Source: Podarcis raffonei (Eukaryota > Chordata > Lepidosauria > Squamata > Lacertidae). From it: 64,000 nt of DNA. The notes under the pieces were generated by a model. The model did not search any database. It was not told the origin of the DNA and saw only the letters and a list, made by a program, of their open reading frames with translations. The DNA is taken from positions 45,518,501-45,582,500 of the forward strand of contig NC_070614.1 of assembly GCF_027172205.1 (NCBI RefSeq), read 5' to 3'. How positions within the stretch are numbered: position 1 is the stretch's first letter; the number at the start of each line of letters is the position of its first letter. A program made the position numbers and the translations under genes. Shown here one piece after another: positions 32,351 to 58,118 of the stretch.

Positions 32351-32734
32351 CGGAGTGGGGCGGGGGAGGGGGAGAAGGGAAGCGGGAGCGGGGGAAGCGG
32401 GCCTCCAGCTCGTGGAGAGGCTGTCTAAGGAAGTCGCCTGATTTATTCCGTGCTACCAATACAAATAAAAGTAATATACAGTATTGTTGAAGGGCTGTTG
32501 TTTTTAAACCATGGGGGCCTGTGGAGAGGTGGCAATATCATTTTACCGCGGCCCGCGCCCCGGCAGACGGGCAATGCGTTAGGCGCCTATATGGGGAAGC
32601 CATCTTGGGAGGGATGGAGAGGCGTGGGGGGCCAGATATGTGGCCCCATTGCAAAAGCATTCTTGCTTGTGCTATATGCATACGCTTTAGCCCTTTATTT
32701 GTTTGCCCTTTACAACAGTCCTGCAGGGCAGGCC

Positions 32735-32790
32735 ACTGTGGTTAGTTTCCCATTTCACAGAGGAGGAAAACTGAGCCTGAGCAGTTTGGG
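32735..32790. mobile_element. MIR-like SINE core fragment
   Basis: CCCATTTCACAGAGGAGGAA, then AACTGAGCC is the conserved MIR/CORE-type string. Confidence 0.5.
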
Positions 32791-32890
32791 ACATGGAACT
32801 GATTCCACGCCTGTCTGGTCCATTTTCCGTCTCTTGCTCCATATGATGATGCTGATCCGTATAATAATAAAAGCTAGTAAATCTGACTTA

Positions 32891-33145
32891 GAGAGCCAGT
32901 GTGGTGCAGTGGTTAAGAGCGGCAGTCTCATAATCTGGGGAACCGGGTTCGCGTCTCCGCTCCTTCACATGCAGCTGCTGGGTGACCTTGGGCCAGTCAC
33001 ACTTCTCTGAAGTCTCTCAGCCCCACTCACCTCACAGAGTGTTTGTTGTGGGGGAGGAAGGGAAAGGAGAATGTTAGCCGCTTTGAGGCTCCTGAAGGGG
33101 AGTGAAAGGCGGGATATCAAATCCAAACTCTTCTTCTTCTTCTTC
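32891..33145 (+). mobile_element. tRNA-derived SINE (second squamate family) with CTT tail
   Basis: GTGGTGCAGTGGTTAAGAGC head with B-box-like GGGTTCGCGTC, body GTGACCTTGGGCCAGTCACA and GAGTGTTTGTTGTGGGGGAG, tail (CTT)n. Second copy at 63288-63525. Confidence 0.75.
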
Positions 33146-33149
33146 TTTG

Positions 33150-33765
33150 CCCTCAAGTAGTGAAACCATATGGTATTTCGTACTTCGTCTCAAGGAAGTG
33201 GGATTTGACTTGCAGGCTCTGTGATTCTTTCATGGCCTTGAGACATTGAAGACGGCTATCATATATCCTCTAAGCATCCCCTTATCCAGACTAAACATAC
33301 CCAGATCATCTTTTTCCAAGATGATGAAGGACCATTAGGGTTGCCATATTTCAAAAAGTGACAGTCCAGAGGACACAAGTTGTTAAGTTGTTGAGCCTTT
33401 AAAAAAAAAAAAGTTGAGTATTGAGCTTTTTTTACTGAGCACTCTTTCGGGGGTTTATCAGAAATAAATCCTAATGTGCTCAGTGTGGCTTACTTCTAGG
33501 GAAGCATACATAAAAATTGTAGAGCTGGGATGGACCCTTATAATTCACAATCTTAATCTTGACCCTAAACAAATGCCCATGCAGGAACACCTCTGGATGT
33601 GTTTTTGGCATTCTGCAGACTGTGTCACTCCCACCCCTTTGAAATGCATCATTCTTCTGTCAAAGAAAAGACTACCGCTGCATTTAATCACCCACAGATC
33701 TCCCCTTTCAGTTTAATAAATTGCAGAACAGGCAATGGTTGTATATACAACTTCCATTTCAAGCA
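33150..33765. other. CHD8-RAB2B spacer, little recognised
   Basis: A short CR1-like scrap (GTAGAGCTGGGATGGACC near 33520) is the only match; otherwise nothing seen. Confidence 0.4.
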
Positions 33766-33769
33766 CACA

Positions 33770-33895
33770 CACACTCCACCAAGAATTGTGGGGACTGTAG
33801 TTTACCCCTCACAGATCTATAATTCCCAGCACCCTTAAGCTACAGCTCGCATTATTAACCCCCCCCCCAGTATGTGTGCTTTAAATGTACGACAT
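33770..33895. mobile_element. MITE of the second foldback family
   Basis: GTGGGGACTGTAGTTTACCC and CAGCACCCTTAAGCTACAG match 41640-41710 and 22690-22740. Confidence 0.5.
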
Positions 33896-33914
33896 GTATG
33901 CATCCTCACCCCAC

Positions 33915-34170
33915 TATAACTCAGTGGAAGAGCACATGCCTTGCATTTAGTAGGTTGCCACATTCAGTTCCTCGCATCTCCAGTTTAAAAGGATCAGCAG
34001 CCGGATGAACATAAGTCCTACTGGATCAGGCCAAAGCCCCCTCTAGTCCGGCACCCTGTCCTCACAAAGGCCAAACAGGTGCCCATGGGGCACTCACAAG
34101 CAGGACCTGGGTGTAACAGCATTCTCCCCACCTGAGGTTCCCATCAGCTGGGATACTCCCTCTGAAACCT
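33915..34170 (+). mobile_element. tRNA-related SINE fragment followed by CR1/L3-like fragment
   Basis: TAACTCAGTGGAAGAGCACA to CTCGCATCTCCAG is the SINE head. CTGGATCAGGCCAAAGCCCC onward is the L3-like repeat seen at 40798. Confidence 0.6.
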
Positions 34171-34569
34171 ACACAGACATGTGGAACATTAGTGTGTTTT
34201 ATAATGTGTTTTAAGTGCATTGCTGATTTTGGGAGAAGTTTTACATAGTTGTTTTAAACTGTTTTTACTGCAGTGCTTTTGTCTTATTCTCTTTGTAAAC
34301 TGCCTTGAGGATTTTACAATCCAGAAATGTATACATTGTATGTATATTCTAAAGATCTCTGCCTGGCACAAAGTAGATTCCTTTGTTTACTCCAATAGCC
34401 AGAGATACTATCTCTTGCCCGCAAAGAGGATGTCACTGCGCTCAAAGCAAGTGGTTTTGATGCTTGTTGGTAGTTTCTGTTATGGAGCTGCCATGGCAGG
34501 ATGCAAAACAGTCAAGTCCATTCAATATATCAATTTTTCCTTTCTTATCCCAATCTATAAATACATGCC

Positions 34570-35038
34570 AGAGATATCATCAGTTTCATTGGACTGGTCA
34601 TGTGGTCTGGATGCCTGATTATCGTCTTCCAAAACAACTACTCCATTACCAGCTTAAGAACAGAAAGCAAAATACCAGTGGACAACAAAAGAAGTTTAAA
34701 GTCGCTCTCAAGGCAAACCTAAAAAAAGGCAGTATAAGCACAGAGAACTGGGAAACACTGGCCTACCAGCGCTCCAGTTGGAGAACAGCCTTTACCATGG
34801 ACTTTGAAGAAGCACAAACTCAGGACGAAAGGGAGAAATGTGCTAGGAGGAAGGAACGCTTGGCAAACCCTCACCATGATCAACTCCTGCCCAGAAACCT
34901 ATGTCCTCACTGTGGAAGGATGTGTGGATCCAGAATTGGCCTCCATAGTCACTTACGGACTCACTGTTAAGACCGTGTTCATGGAAGACAATTTTACTTG
35001 GCCATGAGTGATCACCAAAGAAGACAAAGAAGAAGACA
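34570..35038 (+). mobile_element. LINE 3' end encoding a C-terminal CCHH zinc finger
   Basis: The plus strand reads HWTGHVVW, LPKQLLHYQLKNRK, NWETLAYQRSSWRTAF and finally CPHCGRMCGSRIGLHSHLRT followed by H. This is the tail of a non-LTR retrotransposon ORF2 with a terminal zinc finger, closely matching 45275-45909. It inserted antisense just past the RAB2B 3' end. LINE clade not resolved. Confidence 0.7.
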
Positions 35039-35068
35039 TGTCAGAGAATAATGTCAAACATGGAAATA

Positions 35069-35519
35069 TTTAATACAAAGCTGAAACAACAGTGCAGTAG
35101 ATCTTAAAATCTAAGACTGGTTAGATTGGCCTGGATTACACTCTCCCCAGCTCCTCTGCCAAGGCGTCTGTGAACCCAAAGTGTGGGCAATGGAAAGCTC
35201 CAACATTAGAAGAGGAAACTGCTGGAGGAAAGGCACAGATTGGTGGAGGAGGGAACCTGGAAGCACCATTCGCCTACGAGGGAGTGAAGAGAGGTCCTCA
35301 AATGGGAGGCTTTTGGAAGAGTTACTACTAGCACCCCAACAGCCACCAGCCAAAATCAACTCTAGGGCAGAGATAGGCTGTAACAAGGTCGAGGGAAGGT
35401 GAACTTGAAGGATTCCTGCCCCCAGTGTGGTGCCTGAAACCGAAAGAGAGAAAGAGAGCATGACACGGAAGAGGCATCTCCCCGTGTGTTCCCCAGCCTG
35501 GGTGGACTTCAGGGGAAAT
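35069..35519 (-). other. RAB2B: RAB2B 3' UTR with candidate poly(A) signal
   Basis: The minus strand after the TGA carries no repeat until a LINE 3' end at about 35038. An ATTAAA hexamer lies at 35074-35069 on the minus strand and is the best poly(A) signal seen; no AATAAA occurs between it and the stop. The cleavage site is inferred. Confidence 0.5.
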
Positions 35520-49084
<13,565 letters not shown>

Positions 49085-49842
49085 GGCTCTGAAGCCCCCC
49101 TAAACCCCAGCCCCGGCCTGGAGGTTCTCCAGGGGCCACTCTAGCTCACTCAACAGCCGCCATGTCTATTGCTCTCGCGCTCCCTGTCCTTCCTCTCCCT
49201 CCCTCCCTCGTCCAGTGACGCTCTGGATTTCCTTTTCCGGCACCTTTTCCAGCAAGCCGGTGGCTACAGAGCTCACCGTTCCTTTCCGCGGCCGCTCTGG
49301 CCCGTCCCTCGTTGGCCGGAGCCACGTTTCCTGCGTCGCTCTAGGCACCCTGGAGGTTTAACGTCATAGCCCCTCCTCCTCTTGCAAAAACAAACGAACA
49401 ACCCGAACCGTTAGGCGGTTTGCCGAACCGGCCGTTTTACGTCACATCCGCTGGTCTACTACCCTCTCCCGACGTGTGCGTAGGGACGCTCTAGCAACTG
49501 CCCTTCCTCCTGCCCCGCACTACGCTCTAGCCTCCCCCTCGACTCGGCTCTATCCTCTCCTCCTCAACGGCTCAGGCGGGCGTGTTCAGAGAAAGAGCCG
49601 CTGCCGTCCGATAGTGGGGGGCTGAGTGGGAAGGAAATTTGCCCCAATAGTTCCCCTCAGAGAAGTGATAAATAGCAGCGGAGGGAAGGCCGGGCGGAAG
49701 TGACGCGCGTTGCCGGACTGAGGTCGGGTGGGCGGAAGGGCTTTCCGGTTCCGGTTGAGGAGCTGGGGAAGAAAGACGGGGGGGAGGGGGAGAGTGCGGC
49801 GGGGTCTCCCCCTCTCTTCGGCGAGGCTCTGAGGCTGCGGCC
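49085..49842. promoter_or_regulatory. Divergent CpG-rich promoter of RAB2B and TOX4
   Basis: A 758-bp GC/CpG-rich interval separates the two opposed start codons. Sites readable in it include TTACGTCAC (CRE-like, 49437-49445), AACGTCAT (49360-49367), a composite ETS/CRE-like GCGGAAGTGACGCG (49694-49707) and TTCCGGTTCCGG (ETS-like, 49743-49754). There is no TATA box near either start. Such sites are usual in bidirectional housekeeping promoters. Confidence 0.8.
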
Positions 49843-49848
49843 ATGGAG
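49843..49848 (+). CDS. TOX4: TOX4 coding exon 1 (Met-Glu only)
   Basis: GCGGCCATGGAG|GTAAGAG: a strong Kozak start followed after two codons by a consensus donor. The next exon begins FPGGN, giving MEFPGGN as in mammalian TOX4. The preceding 5' UTR lies in the CpG island and its start is not defined. Confidence 0.92.
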
Positions 49849-52800
49849 GTAAGAGAGCCTAACTGGCGGTAGGGACCCTCGGACAACCACGTTGGGGGTG
49901 GGTGGGTGACGGTGGGTCCCCCATGCCTTTTAAAAAGGGTCCCCATGGGATTGGCTCTGTGGACGGAAAGGGCATAATATGGGGCTGGGAAGGAAGGGGA
50001 TGGGATGGGGCTGAGGTTATCAGGGGGTGCAGTGTATCTCCCCCCCATTGTGTGTTTGGTACCTTCCAACGTTTCCTTATGGAGCCCAACTGAAGGCAAA
50101 AGAGGGGAGGGGTGCGGGGTTCAGCAGTTGCCTTGGGCCCAACTTGGCCTCTCCTAGCTTGTCCATCTTCCTAACTTCTTACCCCCCCCCCCCAATCTCT
50201 CTTTTCGCCTCTTCTTGGCATTTGAGTGGATGTGGAGGAGCCCTCTAGCTCTTTTGGCTAATAGCCACTGGCCGGCTCATCCCCTGTGGGTTGAACCCCA
50301 CAACAGAGATATGACACAGTTGGGGACGTTTGAGGAAGGGTGTGGGGAGAAAGGGGATGTCCTTGCGAGGAAGGGGATGCCTTGGAAGTGGGGGTGAGAG
50401 TTCCACCAGGAAGCAAGTTAATATTTAATGGAGTTCATTCCGGGGCACAAAGGTGAAAGTTCAGTCCTTGGATTGTGCTTGGTTAGAGTGGAATAAGTTC
50501 AGCTTGCATCTTGTACTAATGCCAGCTGTGGATTCCCACCCCCCCATTGTGGGTGCTTCACTCCTAGTAACGTGGATAAATGTGGCATGGATTGCTCATG
50601 GGGAGCACTTTGCAGATTGACCTACCTTACATGTGCACAAAAATGGCATTTGTTCTCTAAAAGCCTGTGATCTTTTTGTGTTTCTTCTCCACATCACATG
50701 CACACATCTTAAATACTTCCGAAATGGCAATAAAATGTTGATCAGAATATACTTGAGTCCATATAAGTTTGTTTTGGGGAGGAAATCAGTTGAATGTCAT
50801 TTGTTCAGTCTTAATCTCTCCAGGAAAGAATATCTACCCATCCCAGGATAGATTGGGTAGGAACTAATTTTGCATGTAGCTGTTCTCCTATAGTTTGGTC
50901 TGTATGGTCCATCTGATGTTACCTCCATGAGCACCTTGGCGTTGCACACTTGTAACCGCTTGCACGTCATCCTTTTGACATTTGTTAGTCCCATTGGTGT
51001 GGCTTGAGTGTAAGATGTACCCTGCTTGGCTGGGACAGACAGTTGGATCCAATGACCTCTGGGTTCTTCCGAACCTGAAGTTGTGTGCCAACTACACATG
51101 CCTTTGCCAACCTATTTACCTTCAGATGGTTTGCACTATGGCTCCCATCAGCCCCAGCTAGCCTGGCCATGCTGGCTGGGAGTGATGGGAGTATAGTCCA
51201 AAATATCTTGAGGGAATAAATTGGTGAAGGCTGCCCTACCCCTTGTTGTATCCGGTCTGATCATGTTAGCTTGGAATACAGTTGAGCTGCATGATGACTG
51301 TAGATGTTTCCTCTCATAATATGCTCAGTTGCCATTTATAGTCTTTCAACACTGTGTGAGGCAGTGATGTCATTGTTCATCTTGGGGAGGGCACCTTGGG
51401 ACTACCTGCATCCAAGGAGTGCCTTGGAGCATGTGCTTGGATGAAGGTCAAAGTACCACTCATTTAGCTCACTGACGCTGCTTATTACAAGGTGCCTCTG
51501 CATGAAATGATTACCTGACCTTAAAATTGACTACAGGTAGTTGTCCTTGCAAGACACCTGCTTACGACATATGGACCTGTGTTCAGGGGGCTGTAAATCA
51601 GGGAGTCTGAAGTGGCAGGAAGGCTTAAGAAGTTCTAAATTCACATTTGTGCTTGGCTGTATGTGTGTGTTCAGAAGCACTGAAGAGGAATTCGAACATG
51701 TTTTATTATTTTTCAGCTCTCTGCTCTGCTAGAGAATAGGGAACTGTCTTATACTGAGTCAGACCACTGGTCCATCTTGCTCAACATTGCCCACACTTGA
51801 CTGGCAGTCACTCTCCAAGGTTTCAGGCAGGGAACAATCCCCACCCTACCTGGAGATGCTGGGGACCTTCTACCAGGAAACAGTTTCCTCTGTCTCTGAG
51901 CTGTAGTCAGTTCAAATGTTACTTGTCAGGAGTAGGATTTGAACCCATAACTCAGGGGAGATGGTGAGTTTGTAGGCACCTCAGCCGTCCTGGCTGCTTA
52001 AATCATAGTGGCTCTACTAGGGCTCAAACACACAGCCCTCTGTGTTTAAGCAGATATTGCAATCATGGAATCCACATGTTGTGCCCTTGCCATGAGAAGA
52101 TGCTGAGGATCTCCTTGTGCGGTTGCCAGGCAACTGCAGCATACTTCCTCCTACACCCATTAAGATTATGGTTATCCAGGACCGGGAGCATTGGGGCAGG
52201 AATGTTCAGCAGTGAGTTTTGATGCTTGTGCACACAAACCCCAGTCTGGCCCTCTGCATAGAAACCAGGCCTGTCCAACAGAGGAGGGCGGGAATTCTGA
52301 AAATGCTAGAGTCCCTTTCAGCCGTGTCTCTTCCATTCATTCATTCATTCATTCATTCATTGATTTGGTATGGGGAACATGAATATACAAAGCTGCCTTT
52401 TACTGAGTCAAATGATTAAGCCCATCTAGTTTTCTACTCTGACTGGCAGCAACTCTTGAGGGATGCTGGAGCAGCAGCAGCACCCCCGCCAATCATTATA
52501 CAATAACTGCACAGCACCAGGGGTTCAGAGCGTAGCAGTTGGGTAGGGTGATGGATTGGGCTGTTAAGCTTCTTGGCTTCTGCTTCAGTAAGATTACTGG
52601 CCTCTGCTGCTGTGCTTTCTTAAACAGCTGCTTGATTTGCAGACATTAGCAGGAGAAAATGCTGGTCTAAGTGCTGCGAAAAGCTTTTTGTGTGCTGATG
52701 CCTGCTAAAGGCTCAGTAGTAGTTTGAATGTTTAAAGAATAATAATTGTGGGCTGGTGACACTCTCTGCTTTGGCCTTGGATGAGGCCAGTGGGTGAAAC

Positions 52801-55800
52801 CATGGGGACAGCCTTGGCACCATAGATGACGTTTACATTCCCCCACTACTTGGGGATGTGCCTATATATCATTCAGAACTGGTTTGATGTCCATATCGTG
52901 ATAATCAGTTTTATAATTTTTGACCTGGCAATATATCGTGAATCATGATGTGTGTCTGTGTGTGCTATGCAAAAATCATAATGTGGGGAAAACCGTGAAG
53001 CTAGTTAGTGTCTCTACATAGCTCCATCCTTATTTCAGACATCTTGGCATATCAATATATTGTGAAGCTTAGCTGGTGATATATTGCGATGTTGAATGAC
53101 ACTGTACTGGTGACTTTTAAAGCAGCATTATTCTCGGTGTGGTAGTGTGGCAAGGCTAGGCCCAGGGAGGTCCAGGTTGAAATTCCTTTGCTGCTCAACC
53201 ACAAAGCTACATTAGGTGATCCTGGGCAATTATATTGTCTCTTAGCCTAACTTAACTCAAAGAGTGGGTTTCGTGGGCATTCAGTAAAACTGAATGTTGG
53301 GTAAAAGACAGCACTTCTTCACAGCATGTAATTAAACTATGGAACTTGCTGCCACAGGAGGCAGTGATGGCCACCGACTTTTGAAAGAGAGTTGAACAAA
53401 TTTGTGGGAGAGAAGGTTACTAGCCACAATGTCTGTGCTCTGCTTCCACAGTTGGAGGCATCAGTGCTTCTGAATATCAGTTGCTGAAAACCAAGGGGGA
53501 AAGAAGGCTCTTGTGCTTGGGTCCCGCTTGCGGGTTTCCTGCAGGCATCTCGTTGGCCACTGTGAGAACAGGCTGCTGGACTAGATGGGCTTTTTTGCCT
53601 GATCCAGCAGGGCTCTTCTTATGTGTTCTTATCCCGAAGTAGGGCTGGGAGAAACTCCTGCCTGAAGCCACAGAGAATGGCTCCTGGTCAGTGTAGACCA
53701 GGGGTAAAGGTAAAGGGAACCCTGGCCATTAGGTCCAGTCACGAATGGCTCTGGGGTTGCGGCGCTCATCTCGCTTTACTGGCCGAGAGAGCCGGCGTAC
53801 AGCTTCCGGGTCATGTGGCCAGCATGACTAAGCTGCTTCTGGCGAACCAGAGCAGTGTACAGAAATGCCGTTTACCTTCCCGCTGGAGCGGTACCTAGTT
53901 ATGTACTTGCACTGCATGCTTTCAAACTGCTAGGTTGGGACTTCCGGGTTAGCGCCATCGACTAATGGCGGATTCCCTCTGAGCTCCGGAGGGAATCGGC
54001 TCTGCAGGATCGGGTCTTGCCGCTGCGGCGACGCGGGGACCCATAAAAATCACAGGCGGTGAAGCCTGTGAACCTGGTGACTCGGCGGCCACCATATGCG
54101 CCCCCCCGACCTGCGAAGGAGCCTTTTTAAAGGCTTCGGAACGGGGGACGGGGTGAGCGGCGCGGTGCGGAGGGTCGACTGCTTCTCCTGCAGAGTGAAG
54201 CCGCATTGCCATGGTCGGAGAGCGCTGACTTCCTCTTTTGAACAATTGGACTCTAAAAGTAACAACCCGTGAGTACTACGGAAATTGGTACTGTAAAGAA
54301 AATTTTGCTTTTAAGAATTAGGCACGATCGGGGAAGGTGTAAAAAGGAAGTCTGCCTCCCCGTCTTGTAAACAAGTTAAAGCAAAGACCTGCTAACTAAG
54401 GTCGAGAGAACCTTTTTTCTTTCCTTCTTTGGTAAAAGACTTTAATTTCACGATTTGGCAGTATAAGAAATTTTGCTGGAGGATAAAGAGCTAATTTTGG
54501 GAACCGAAGTGCCACCCTCCCGGACCCGGGAGTGTTCCACGAGAGAGCCTGTCGATGAGGTACTAAAGAGTTTGACAGCTGTCAAAGTAGCTGTCAAAAC
54601 GGAAAAAGAGAACTTTGTTTCTGTTGCTTCTGCTGGTTATATATGTTACAATTTTTGTTATAATTTGTTGAAAACAAGGAAGAACTGATACAAGCTAGCT
54701 GGATTTTTGGACTTGGATTGGAATGAACACTAAGAAAGCAAAATCCCTCTAGAGGGGGATTTGGGACATTACAAGAATGGCTGGAGAAGGGAGAATTCAG
54801 GCTGAATTGGACAGAGTCTTTGTTCTCTTGGGAAAGTTGCAAGGCTAAATTGATGTTTTGGCTATAAATGTTACAACTCTGGACTCAACTGTAAACAATA
54901 TCATTGAAACTGATAAGGAGTTGAATCTGGAAGTTTATTCAACTGAACAGAAAGAGAAACTTGACAACTTTGAGAATTTGGAGAAGGAGACATATGTTGT
55001 CCCTGAAGAGCTGCAGATGATGAAGGAGGACTTGAGGTCTGACATGACGGTAATGAAGGAAAATAAGAATTTGATGTGGAAAATCTGGCCTGAATTGGAG
55101 ATTGAAGAAAGGAAAGATCTCCTTATGTGGAGATCCAAAGACCTAAGGATTATAAATTTGCTCAAGGTGGAGGTTGGAGCCTTGGGGACATTTGGACTTG
55201 AAAGGAGTAAGAAACAAGATTTGGGTTCCACCTTTAAGTATGGAGGACTGGTTGAAAGAAACATGGATCCTGAAGGGCTCCGAGAGTTGGTGTTTAATTT
55301 TAAGGACTATCAAAAAAACCAGCAGAGAGGAATTGAGAGAGAATTAAGAGCCTCGGATGTGAGATCTCCAGGCTAAATAGTAGATTAAGACTGATGGACA
55401 TTTGTTGGGGACTGGAACCGGGAAAGGGGGGTGGGGTTTGGGAATCCAAAGGGTACATAAGTATAATGTGTTTTGCTTTTATTTTTGTTTTTGTAATGTT
55501 TATGAAATTTGGGAAATTGGTGGAAGGGAATTTGGGTCGACTTTAGAAAGAATGTTTTAAGAATATGTATTGATGTATAAGTATTGATGTTTAAGTTTGG
55601 ATAAGGTAAAATTGGTTTTTTTTAAAAAATGAACTAAATTAAAGGAAAATAAGGTTAGCAAAATTAAATTGAGGAAATGGATGAAAGAGTAAAAGTAAAA
55701 TAATAACATGTTAATTTATTAGGTTAAGAATTATGGTTAAGGATTTGCTGAATCAATAATTTGAATTGGAATACAAAAAGGGGAGGTATGAGGAGGTCGG

Positions 55801-58086
55801 GAAAATATGTCAATGAAAGTAAATTTTGGTGAACTTAATGTGTTTTTAATTTTTATGTATCTTTTTTCTGTTTTTTGTATTTTTTTCCTTTTTCTTTTTG
55901 ACTTTTTATATTCTTACTGTATTAATTTTGAAAATTTTAATAAATATCTTTTAAAAAACAAACAAACTGCTAGGTTGGCAGGAGCTGGGACCGAGCAATG
56001 GGAGCTCACCCTGTCGCGGGGATTTGAACCGCTGAGCTTCTGATCGGCAAGTCCTAGGCTCTGTGGTTTAACCCACAGCGCCACCCGTGTCCCAGACCAG
56101 GGGTAGTCAACCTTTTTATACCTACCGCCCACTAATGCATCTTTCTTGATGGTAAAATTTCCTTAACGCCCACCAGTGCTCAATGGAAGGAGGATTCAGC
56201 TTGTGCTGTAGAACCCCCTACCTCCCACCTAGAATACTGAAACGGCCACTAGTGGGCGGTAGGGACCAGGTTGACAACCCCTGGTGTAGACAGTACTGAG
56301 CTAGACAGACCAGTGGTGTGACTCCTTTTAAGGTGGCTTCCTTCGTTCCTATTCAGTATCAACTTCTGACTAATGAGCTTTTTAAGACTGCAGAAGTGGA
56401 GGTCACAAGTGATGGTTTTACGAGTCCCAAAGTGCGAGTGGCGCTACACCATGGATTTGTCTGGCTATATTGGACTTGGGGTGAGGCTGCATTTGTGGTG
56501 GAGGGAAAATAAATAAAGGATTGCTAATGTTTTCCCTTCTCCCCCTAAGTTCCCTGGAGGAAATGAGAATTACCTGGCTATCACCGGGACAGCGCACCCC
56601 TTTTTGTCAGGGGCCGAGGTGAGTTTGTCCGCTTGCAGGGGCTGAGGGTGCAGGGCAGTTGGCGGCGGAGAGTGTGGAATGCAAGTGCTGGATGGCAGGA
56701 GATGTTGCCACCTGCAGCTCGCAGCAGACCAAATTCTTTTTTGTGCACAAGGCTCTTGGTTCAATTCCTGGTGCCTCCGGTTTCAAGGGACTGTCCTCTT
56801 GTCTGAGACCTCAGAGAATGAAAACAAGGGGGAGAGCAGGCTTTGGTGCTTACCCGAGGCAAGACTTTTTGCTCTGTGTGTTCCTTCTTGAAGCTTAAAA
56901 AGCTTGCAAATTGAGAATCGCCTTGTTCTGAAAATCAGAACTTAAGAAGCATCCTTAAATAAATGTTGCTTTTCATTATTTATTTTTGCTTTCACATCCC
57001 ACCTTTCCTCCAAGGAGGTCAAGATGGCATATATGGATCTTTCCCCCTCTCCACAACAACCCTGTAAGGTACATTAAGCTGAGAGGCGGTGACTGGCTCA
57101 ACGTCACCCAGCGAGCTTCACAGCCGAGTGGGGGATTTGAACTCGGGTCTCCCAGGTACTAGTCAGACACCCTAACCGCTACACCAGCAGGGACCCTAAA
57201 GGGCCTCTTTTTCTCAGAATAGACCAAACCGGGCTGGATGGACAACATCTGATCTAGTGCAGTGTGCCTTTCCTAAGTTTGTACATCTGCATCAAAGTCT
57301 CTCTTTCTCTCTTTTCCTCCCTCCCTTTTGCTCAGACCTTCCACACGCCAAGCCTGGGAGATGAAGAATTTGAGATCCCGCCCATCACGCTGGACGCTGA
57401 CCCCTCCCTGGCCGTTTCTGATGTGGTTGGCCACTTTGAGGACCTGGGCGACCCCGTGACTGCCCCAGACACCACTTTTTCTGCCCAGTATGGGGTGCAG
57501 GCGCTTGACATACCTGTGGGCATCAGCCCTGGTCTCATGGAGCAAGGTGGGGGACTGCTGAGCGGGGGGCTGGCCATGGTGAGTACCCTGCCTGACATAG
57601 TTTTGAGAGTGCATGCAGTCGTCATATGACTCCCCTAGTGGGCAGCGCCGTATCTTCTGGGGCTAAATCACTTTGTGGGTTATCGTGTGTTAGCCTTCGA
57701 TTTGCCCGTACCCTTTGAGGGCTTCTTCCAGGCCAGGGCAAGTTGGTTCAATTCCTAGCTGTCCTGGAGGAGAACTGCCCCACCTACTCGCAGAGCAGGC
57801 TTCAGGAGGTGGGGAGGAAAATGCCAGAAGCATCCAAGCTGTTTCCCCCAACACGATTCCAGAAATCATCTTTGTGCCATTCTGGCTGCAGCAAACACTG
57901 GTGTCTGAGAGGGGGGCGGCTTCTGTCAGTGCTGGTTGCCAATCTCCACATTGTGTGATTCCTCTTAGAAGTCCTCAGTTTGTTAGTTTGTTGTCTTCGC
58001 GACAAACTTTGCCTCCTCTCCCTCCAAGGAGCCCCAGGTGGCATGCATGGTTCTCTCCACAACAGCACTGTGAGGTAGGATAGAGT

Positions 58087-58118
<32 letters not shown>

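Larger units (their letters stand above)
31780..32420 (-). promoter_or_regulatory. CHD8: CpG-rich promoter region of CHD8
   Basis: The stretch is GC- and CpG-rich, unlike its surroundings. It contains a GC box (GGGGCGGGGCC near 32279-32290) and lies upstream of CHD8 on the correct strand. A consensus donor, CTCAG|GTAAGG at 32073/32072, faces CHD8 and could end a non-coding first exon; a second, AGG|GTGAGTCC, lies at 32109/32108. The next upstream gene, RAB2B, ends about 2.7 kb away on the same strand, so this island most simply serves CHD8. The start site itself cannot be read. Confidence 0.65.

Noticed and set aside
34464-34970. Possible host zinc-finger gene (168 codons)
   Set aside because: The finger is the C-terminal end of a LINE ORF2; a second diverged copy at 45275 shows it is dispersed.
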